From assembly GCA_040414495.1 (NCBI GenBank), contig JBEDUI010000293.1:1-7585 (forward strand): a DNA stretch of 7,585 nt, given 5' to 3'. The translations under genes and the position numbers were made by a program. This DNA is from DATAVB01 sp040414495 (GTDB lineage: Bacteria; Actinomycetota; Actinomycetes; Mycobacteriales; QHCD01). The notes below the pieces were generated by a model. It made no database searches. It saw nothing but the letters and a program-made list of their open reading frames with translations, and was not told the origin of the DNA. This document shows, one piece after another, positions 1 through 4,512 of this stretch (positions within the stretch are counted from its first letter, which is position 1; each line of letters starts with the position of its first letter).

Positions 1-1
1 C

Positions 2-514
2 GAGGTCGGCACGATCGCCACCGACGATGCCCGCGGTTTCGACCCGTTTCCGTTGCTGGAATCCCTGAGCCAAGCCGGAGCGCCGGTCGTGATCATCGGT
101 CAGGTGGCCGGCATTCTGCACGGTTCGTCCGAGCTGACCGGTGACCTGGACCTGCTCTGGGACGGCGATCCGGCCCACGCATCGGCGCTGGTGACGGGCT
201 TCGCGGCGGCAAAGCTGTACGACGACGATGGCAAACCGCTGCCGCTGGAGCCGGACGTATTCGGGCTGCCGAAAGTACAGTTCGCCGCGCCCGGCGCCAG
301 CGGGGATTGCTGCACGCCGGCCCTGCCCTGGGGCGGAATACCGGTCGCCGACTTCATTGGCCGGGCCGAGTCGGCGACCGAGGCAGGACTGACCATCCGT
401 TATCTGCGCCGGGACGACCTGATCGGGATGCGCCGCGCGGTCGGTCGACCCAAGGATCTGCGCCGTGCCGCCGAACTCCAGACAATAAACCGCTACATTC
501 AACAGCATGAATAA
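2..514 (+). CDS. Nucleotidyltransferase-fold protein (MNT/AbiEii-like), 5' end outside window
   Basis: The reading frame is open from the first bases of the window. No ATG or GTG precedes the only in-window candidate start (TTG at 53), and the 17 codons before it read as ordinary protein, so the true start is probably upstream. Numbering from TTG53, residues 12-35 fit the nucleotidyltransferase core: a hydrophobic strand ending in G16, a helix, then a T-G-D-L-D segment with candidate metal-binding acidic residues D31 and D33. The C-terminal part (about 116-145), with R-Y-L-R-R-D-D-L-I and G-R-P-K-D-L, matches the tail common in small nucleotidyltransferase-like proteins ('A.GRPKDL'). Families with this fold transfer nucleotides to proteins, RNA or drugs, and some are halves of toxin-antitoxin systems. 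No HEPN or AbiEi partner is visible here, and the usual GG/GS before the helix is G-Q, so catalysis is not assured. It overlaps the deaminase gene by 8 bp, which suggests co-translation. Fold assignment is moderately sure; substrate is unknown. Confidence 0.72.
   Translation, partial: EVGTIATDDARGFDPFPLLESLSQAGAPVVIIGQVAGILHGSSELTGDLDLLWDGDPAHASALVTGFAAAKLYDDDGKPLPLEPDVFGLPKVQFAAPGASGDCCTPALPWGGIPVADFIGRAESATEAGLTIRYLRRDDLIGMRRAVGRPKDLRRAAELQTINRYIQQHE
494..506 (+). promoter_or_regulatory. Possible leaderless -10 element for the deaminase gene
   Basis: TACATT at 494-499 fits the actinobacterial -10 pattern TANNNT and ends 7 nt before the ATG at 507. That spacing would put transcription start at or next to the start codon. 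No Shine-Dalgarno sequence precedes the ATG. The -35 region at the usual distance (about 471-476, CCGAAC) is poor. The element lies inside the end of the upstream gene, so the deaminase may be transcribed both from here and by read-through. Confidence 0.35.
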
Positions 515-1121
515 CATCGATCCGGAATGGCAGCAGCCCTGCGAATTGGCGTGGGAAAGCCTGCGCCACGGCAGTTTGCCGATTGGCGCGGTATTGCGGA
601 ATTCGACCGGCGAAATCGTGGCCACCGGACGGAATCGGCGCGCCGAAACCGATATCCCGGTTGGGCAGTTGGGTAATACCGCGCTGGCGCACGCTGAAAT
701 GAACGTCCTGGCCCAGTTGCCGCCGGTCGGATACGACGACTGCACGCTCTTTACGACGCTGGAACCGTGTCTACTGTGTACTTCCGCGTTACGCATTACC
801 CGAGTGGGCGAGGTGCGCTTCGCCGCGGCGGATCCGTTCTGGGACGGGGTTGCCGATATTCCAACGTTGTTGCGGCCGCGGGCGGCGCGGAATTGGACCC
901 GGCGGGTCGGCCCGGTCGGCGGTCCGCTGGCTGTCTTTTGTGGAGTGCTGCACGCCCATTGGTATCTGCGCTATCAACCGGAGGCGCTGGCCCGGCCCGG
1001 CGAGCCACTGGTCGGGCCAGAGCTCGTGTCGTTGGCGCAGAAACTGGATTCGGCGGGAATGTTCGCCGCGCCCACACTGAGTGCGGCCTGGGAACTGGCC
1101 CAGCCCCAGCTGATCGCGTAA
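507..1121 (+). CDS. Zinc-dependent nucleoside/tRNA-adenosine deaminase-like protein (CMP/dCMP deaminase superfamily)
   Basis: This 204-residue cytosolic protein carries the two signature zinc sites of the cytidine deaminase superfamily. H62-A63-E64 supplies one ligand and the proton-shuttling glutamate; P87-C88-x-x-C91 supplies the two cysteines. The residues around them (A-H-A-E-M-N, T-L-E-P-C-L-L-C-T-S-A-L) resemble the TadA/guanine-deaminase branch more than cytidine deaminases, so the expected reaction is hydrolytic deamination of a purine or cytosine base, free or in RNA. After the catalytic domain (about 1-115) there is an extra 85-90 residues without a recognisable motif, which makes it longer than a typical TadA of about 150 residues. 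It is therefore probably an actinobacterial side family, not the essential tRNA A34 enzyme. The ATG at 507 is supported by the overlap with the upstream gene and by a -10-like box 7 nt before it. The substrate cannot be read from sequence. Confidence 0.85.
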   Translation: MNNIDPEWQQPCELAWESLRHGSLPIGAVLRNSTGEIVATGRNRRAETDIPVGQLGNTALAHAEMNVLAQLPPVGYDDCTLFTTLEPCLLCTSALRITRVGEVRFAAADPFWDGVADIPTLLRPRAARNWTRRVGPVGGPLAVFCGVLHAHWYLRYQPEALARPGEPLVGPELVSLAQKLDSAGMFAAPTLSAAWELAQPQLIA

Positions 1122-1152
1122 TTCAACGCGGTCAAGAATACGTACGAAAACG

Positions 1153-1188
1153 CCGACAACGTTCCGCTCCGGGTCTAATCTCGGCCGC
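1153..1188 (+). promoter_or_regulatory. Predicted leaderless promoter of lhgO
   Basis: CCGACA (1153-1158; four of six bases match TTGACA) and TAATCT (1176-1181; fits TANNNT) are 17 bp apart. The -10 box ends 7 nt before the ATG at 1189, so the transcript would start at or next to the start codon. The bases just upstream (about 1132-1152) are A-rich compared with the surroundings. No Shine-Dalgarno sequence is present. This fills most of the 67-bp gap between the deaminase gene and lhgO, where no terminator hairpin is evident. Confidence 0.55.
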
Positions 1189-2355
1189 ATGACCTTTGAT
1201 GTCGCGGTGGTCGGCGGGGGGATCGTCGGGCTGGCCACGGCCGTCGCCGTTCTCGAGCAGCACCGCTCGGTCATCGTGCTGGAGAAGGAAAATCGCTGGG
1301 CCAGCCACCAGACCGGCCACAACTCGGGCGTTATCCATTCCGGCATCTACTACACGCCGGGCAGCCTCAAGGCCCGCTTCGCACGCGAGGGCGCCCGCGA
1401 GACAGTCGCCTTCTGTAAGGCCGAATCACTGCCGGTCGACGTATGCGGCAAGTTGATCGTCGCCACCGACCGCAGCGAGTTGCCGGCGTTGGAACGGCTG
1501 GCCGAACGCGGTCGCGCCAATGGCGTTACGTTGACCCGACTCGATGCGGCCGGGCTGAGCGAGCACGAGCCGAACGTCGCCGGCGTGGCCGGACTTTATG
1601 TCGCCGACACCGGCATTTGCGACTATTCGGCAATCAGCCAACGTTTGGTCGAGCAGATCGGCGAATCCGGCGGCGAGCTACGGCTGGGTTTTCCGGTCAG
1701 CGGGCTGGCCGAGGATGAGGACGCGGTCCATCTGCTGAACGGCGCCGATACCGTCAGCGCCCGCCAAGTCATCGTCTGCGCCGGGCTGCAGGCCGGACAG
1801 CTCGACCCGGACAGCCGCCAGACCGCCCGTATCGTGCCATTCCGGGGCGAGTACTACACGGTGCGGCGCACCGATCTCATCCGTAACCTGATCTACCCGG
1901 TGCCCGATCCGCGGTTCCCGTTCCTGGGCGTGCATCTGACCCGGATGATCGACGGGTCGCTGCACGCCGGGCCGAACGCGGTGCTGGCGCTGGCCCGGGA
2001 GGGCTACCGCAAGGGCGCGTTCTCGCCGCGCGACCTGGCCGCAACGCTGGGGTATCCCGGATTCCGGCGGATGGCCCGTAAATACTGGAGAATGGGCGCG
2101 GCGGAAATTGTGCGGTCATTTTCCCGGCACCGATTCGCCGATGCCGTACGCCGACTGGTGCCGGAAATACGGGACGATGACCTGCAACCGGCCGAGGCCG
2201 GAATTCGCGCGCAGGCCGTAACCCCGGCCGGTGGGCTGGTCGACGATTTCCTGTTCTCGCGGCACGGGCGTGTGCTGCACGTATTGAATGCACCGTCGCC
2301 GGCCGCGACCGCGGCGTTTCCGATCGGCCGCGAATTGGCCCGCCGGCTGCGCTGA
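1189..2355 (+). CDS. lhgO: L-2-hydroxyglutarate oxidase LhgO (FAD-dependent)
   Basis: This 388-residue flavoprotein belongs to the DAO-type family of L-2-hydroxyglutarate oxidases/dehydrogenases. It oxidises L-2-hydroxyglutarate to 2-oxoglutarate; in E. coli LhgO the electrons go to the membrane quinone pool. The N-terminal FAD-binding fold is clear: V-G-G-G-I-V-G at 8-14, with E32 ending the second strand to bind the adenosine ribose. The family hallmark H-N-S-G-V-I-H-S-G-I-Y-Y lies at 44-55. Further family landmarks are R-G-E-Y-Y at 219-223, Y-P-V-P-D-P at 236-241, G-V-H-L-T at 247-251, H-A-G-P-N-A at 259-264, and the C-terminal FAD loop N-A-P-S-P-A-A-T-A at 367-375. Length is close to the usual 390-420. 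There is no signal peptide or transmembrane segment, so it is cytosolic or peripheral to the membrane. The ATG is set by the GxGxxG position and the promoter spacing. The glaH/gabDTP genes that accompany lhgO in E. coli are absent; here it precedes a two-component system. Confidence 0.92.
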   Translation: MTFDVAVVGGGIVGLATAVAVLEQHRSVIVLEKENRWASHQTGHNSGVIHSGIYYTPGSLKARFAREGARETVAFCKAESLPVDVCGKLIVATDRSELPALERLAERGRANGVTLTRLDAAGLSEHEPNVAGVAGLYVADTGICDYSAISQRLVEQIGESGGELRLGFPVSGLAEDEDAVHLLNGADTVSARQVIVCAGLQAGQLDPDSRQTARIVPFRGEYYTVRRTDLIRNLIYPVPDPRFPFLGVHLTRMIDGSLHAGPNAVLALAREGYRKGAFSPRDLAATLGYPGFRRMARKYWRMGAAEIVRSFSRHRFADAVRRLVPEIRDDDLQPAEAGIRAQAVTPAGGLVDDFLFSRHGRVLHVLNAPSPAATAAFPIGRELARRLR

Positions 2356-2362
2356 ATCCGAA

Positions 2363-2396
2363 GTGGGGCTGAAATCGGCGGTAGGGCTTACCCCAC
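2363..2396 (+). terminator. Weak possible hairpin after lhgO
   Basis: GTGGGG (2363-2368) can pair with CCCCAC (2391-2396) across a 22-nt loop, starting 8 bp after the lhgO stop codon. The stem is only 6 bp, the loop is long and no T-run follows, so it is a poor intrinsic terminator. It is listed because nothing better lies between lhgO and the kinase gene. Confidence 0.15.
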
Positions 2397-2419
2397 CACG
2401 ACATGGGTGGTGCGCCACC
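2393..2419. repeat. Overlapping short inverted repeats just upstream of the kinase promoter
   Basis: CACCAC (2394-2399) is mirrored by GTGGTG (2407-2412) with 7 bp between. GGTGG (2406-2410) can also pair with CCACC at either 2393-2397 or 2415-2419. The cluster abuts the predicted -35 box at 2419-2424, a plausible place for an operator. Arms of 5-6 bp in GC-rich DNA can also occur by chance. Confidence 0.3.
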
Positions 2420-2454
2420 TGACATTCCCGGGCTCGTTCGGGCAGCCTGGGACG
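2419..2454 (+). promoter_or_regulatory. Predicted leaderless promoter of the histidine kinase gene
   Basis: CTGACA at 2419-2424 matches five of six bases of the -35 consensus. After an 18-bp spacer, CAGCCT at 2443-2448 keeps the A and final T of TANNNT. The box ends 6 nt before the GTG at 2455. This favours GTG2455 over the earlier in-frame GTG at 2407, which lies upstream of both elements. No convincing ribosome binding site precedes either start. Confidence 0.42.
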
Positions 2455-3810
2455 GTGAGCAGCAGATCACGGTTTCCGGGCGGCGCCGCGTCGTTCCTGT
2501 ATCTGCTGCTGAGCTTTCTGCTGGCCTGGCTGGCGTTCTGGGCTACGGCCGCGGCGCTGTTCCTCGGCCTGCTGACCGCGCTGGTCTGGGTCGGCGTACC
2601 GATCCTGGCAGTCACGATGGCGGCGTGGCGGGGCCGGGCCGGGCTGGATCGGGCCATGGCCGGCCGACTGTTGCATGTGGACATCCGCGATCCGTACCGG
2701 CCGCTGCCCGATGCGTCCTGGCTGCGGCGCTGGCGGGCCCGGGCCGGCGACCCGGCCACGTGGAAGGACCTGCTCTGGACGCTTGTCGTCGCCCCGATCC
2801 TGGCCACGGTGTGGTTCCTGGTCACCGTCGGCCTGCTGATCAACGGGCTGGTTTTCAGTACGGCCTGGATCTGGTTCCGGTGGGTCGATCACGGCCGGAT
2901 GCAGCTGGCCGACTTCGGGAATTGGCGGCTGGTCGTGGACAACACGGCGGGCGGCCTGGTCTGGTTCGGGCCGGGTCTGGCCGCGTTGCTGCTGGCGTAC
3001 CTGTGTGCCCGCGGCTGCGCCCGCGCCCACGTCACCATCGCCACCGGGCTGCTCGGACCGAGCCGGCAGGCCGAGCTGGACACCCGTACCGCCGTACTCG
3101 TGGAAACCCGCAGCCGGGCCGTCGACGCGGCCGAACAGGAGCGGCGGCGGATCGAACGCGACCTACACGACGGCACCCAACAACGGCTGGTGTCGTTGGC
3201 GATGAGCCTCGGCCGGGCCCGGGAGAAGCTGGCCGACGATCCGGCCTCGGCCGAGGCGTTGCTGGCCAGCGCGCACGAGGAGTCCAAGCGGGCCATCGCC
3301 GAGCTACGCGACTTGGTCCGCGGCCTGCATCCAGCGGTGCTGGCCGACCGTGGCCTGGACGCGGCGCTGTCCGGGCTGGCCGGGCGCTCGCCGGTACCGG
3401 TCGAGGTGGAGACCCGGCTGTCCGGGCGGATCGGCGTACCGACCGAGACCGTGGCGTACTTCGTAGTGGCCGAGGCGCTCACCAATATCGCCAAACACGC
3501 CGGGGCGAGCAGGGCCTGGGTCCGGCTCGAACAGGTCGGGCGGCACCTCATCGTCGAGATCCGGGACGACGGCGTCGGCGGGGCGACGGTGACACCGGGC
3601 GGCGGGCTGGCCGGGCTGGCCGACCGTGCGGCCGGAGTGGACGGCACGCTGGAGGTGACGAGCCCACCCGGCGGGCCGACCATGATTCGGGTCGAGCTGC
3701 CCTGCGACGCGCAGCCTGCGGAGCGGCGCGAGCAGATCGACGCGCAGCCTGCGGAGCGGCGCGAGCAGAGTAGTGGCAGCAAGATCGAAACGGAGGAAGC
3801 GTGCGGATAG
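2455..3810 (+). CDS. Two-component sensor histidine kinase, DesK/LiaS (HisKA_3) type
   Basis: This 451-residue membrane kinase autophosphorylates and passes the phosphate to the response regulator encoded next. The N-terminal part (about 10-190) resembles the membrane 'putative sensor' domain of actinobacterial kinases: hydrophobic stretches at about 13-58, 106-143 and 169-187 with short polar links and no large extracytoplasmic domain. The phosphoacceptor motif R-D-L-H-D-G-T-Q-Q-R follows, with H238 as the phosphorylated histidine. The HATPase_c domain (about 330-417) has an N-box around N344 (A-E-A-L-T-N-I-A-K-H), a D-D-G-V-G-G box at 371-376 and a G-G-G-L-A-G-L box at 382-388. After the catalytic domain there is an unusual tail (418-451) made of an 11-residue motif in tandem (D-A-Q-P-A-E-R-R-E-Q), encoded by a 33-bp DNA repeat. 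The GTG start is chosen by promoter position; GTG2407 would add 16 residues without recognisable function. The signal sensed is unknown. Confidence 0.88.
   Translation: MSSRSRFPGGAASFLYLLLSFLLAWLAFWATAAALFLGLLTALVWVGVPILAVTMAAWRGRAGLDRAMAGRLLHVDIRDPYRPLPDASWLRRWRARAGDPATWKDLLWTLVVAPILATVWFLVTVGLLINGLVFSTAWIWFRWVDHGRMQLADFGNWRLVVDNTAGGLVWFGPGLAALLLAYLCARGCARAHVTIATGLLGPSRQAELDTRTAVLVETRSRAVDAAEQERRRIERDLHDGTQQRLVSLAMSLGRAREKLADDPASAEALLASAHEESKRAIAELRDLVRGLHPAVLADRGLDAALSGLAGRSPVPVEVETRLSGRIGVPTETVAYFVVAEALTNIAKHAGASRAWVRLEQVGRHLIVEIRDDGVGGATVTPGGGLAGLADRAAGVDGTLEVTSPPGGPTMIRVELPCDAQPAERREQIDAQPAERREQSSGSKIETEEACG
3705..3769 (+). repeat. 33-bp in-frame tandem duplication in the kinase tail
   Basis: Positions 3705-3736 and 3738-3769 are identical over 32 bases, and the period is 33 bp (11 codons). 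The unit is GC-rich and contains the small palindrome CGCAG-C-CTGCG (3710-3720 and its copy). Lack of any difference between copies points to recent duplication or ongoing slippage. The period keeps the reading frame and adds a second D-A-Q-P-A-E-R-R-E-Q block to the protein. Confidence 0.93.
3792..3796 (+). promoter_or_regulatory. Ribosome binding site of the response regulator gene
   Basis: GGAGG lies 4 nt before the GTG at 3801, within the end of the kinase gene. It is the only clear Shine-Dalgarno sequence at a gene start in this window. It fixes the regulator start and fits an internal cistron translated from a kinase-regulator transcript. Confidence 0.7.
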
Positions 3811-4448
3811 TGATCGCCGAGGATGCCGTATTGCTACGGGAAGGGCTGGCCAGCCTGCTCGCCGACGCCGGCATCGAGGTCGTCGCGCGGGTCGCCGACG
3901 GTCCGGGCCTGGAGCAGGCGGTCACCGCGCTCGATCCGGATCTGGCCATTGTGGACGTACGGATGCCGCCGACCTTTACCGATGAGGGATTGCGCGCGGC
4001 GCTGGCGATCCGGTCGCACGGGACACGGCCCGGGTTATTGGTGCTGTCGCAGTACGTGGAGGAGCGGTACGCGGTCGAGTTGATCGGCGGCGATCCGTCC
4101 GGGGTGGGTTATCTGCTCAAGGAGCGGGTCGCCGACGTTTCGCACTTCCTCGCCGCGGTGCGGGCGGTGGCGGCCGGGGAGACGGTGATCGACGCCGAGG
4201 TGGTGGCGCAGCTGATCGGCCGGCGGCGTAAGGCCGACCCGCTGGACGCGCTCACCCCCCGTGAGCTGCAGGTGTTGGCGCGGATGGCCGAGGGAACGTC
4301 GAATACGGCCATCGCCGAGGATTTGGTCGTCACGCTCGGGGCGGTGGAGAAGCACATTGGCTCGATCTTCGCCAAGCTCGGCATCGAGGCGTCGACCGAC
4401 CAACACCGCCGAGTCGTCGCGGTCCTGACCTACCTGCGTAGCCACTGA
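3801..4448 (+). CDS. Response regulator, NarL/FixJ (LuxR-HTH) family
   Basis: This 215-residue DNA-binding regulator is the likely partner of the kinase just upstream. The receiver domain (1-118) has the acidic pair E7-D8, the phosphoacceptor D52 in I-V-D-V-R-M-P, the switch serine S83 (L-V-L-S) and K107 (Y-L-L-K). A linker leads to a LuxR-type helix-turn-helix at about 150-205, with L-T-P-R-E-L-Q-V-L at 151-159, a recognition-helix region near 176-188, and the usual ending I-F-A-K-L-G-I. The start codon GTG overlaps the kinase end by 10 bp and is preceded by GGAGG, so the two are co-transcribed and probably translationally coupled. Phosphorylation at D52 is expected to promote dimerisation and promoter binding. 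Targets are not visible; the two nearby 2-hydroxyglutarate enzymes are candidates by position only. Confidence 0.92.
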   Translation: MRIVIAEDAVLLREGLASLLADAGIEVVARVADGPGLEQAVTALDPDLAIVDVRMPPTFTDEGLRAALAIRSHGTRPGLLVLSQYVEERYAVELIGGDPSGVGYLLKERVADVSHFLAAVRAVAAGETVIDAEVVAQLIGRRRKADPLDALTPRELQVLARMAEGTSNTAIAEDLVVTLGAVEKHIGSIFAKLGIEASTDQHRRVVAVLTYLRSH

Positions 4449-4499
4449 CTGCCACCCGGCTACTGGGGCGTTGCGCGCCGCCGTAGCGGATCGGACTGA

Positions 4500-4512
4500 A
4501 ACAATGGGCGGC
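4500..4512 (+). promoter_or_regulatory. Possible leaderless -10 element for the FAD/Fe-S oxidoreductase gene
   Basis: AACAAT at 4500-4505 differs from TANNNT only in its first base and ends 7 nt before ATG4513, the same spacing as at 507 and 1189. No good -35 box is found 16-18 bp further upstream and no Shine-Dalgarno sequence is present. Read-through from the response regulator gene (64-bp gap, no hairpin seen) is an alternative. Confidence 0.3.

Noticed and set aside
1957..1964. TCGCTGCA, the outer 8-mer of the 3' repeat, inside lhgO
   Set aside because: The match does not extend to the 15-bp motif and it encodes a normal part of LhgO, so it is a chance occurrence.
2407..2454. GTG at 2407 as the kinase start
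   Set aside because: It lies upstream of the predicted -35/-10 pair, and the 16 extra residues add no recognisable feature. It remains possible if the promoter call is wrong.
2403..3773. Second long plus-strand open frame overlapping the kinase gene
   Set aside because: Its translation is R/G/A/P-rich low complexity without motifs, while the other frame encodes a complete kinase with H, N and G boxes.
4471..4512. TTG at 4471 or ATG at 4504 as start of the large oxidoreductase
   Set aside because: Neither has a ribosome binding site or a -10 box at leaderless spacing; ATG4513 does. The extra residues from 4471 do not resemble a domain or a signal peptide.
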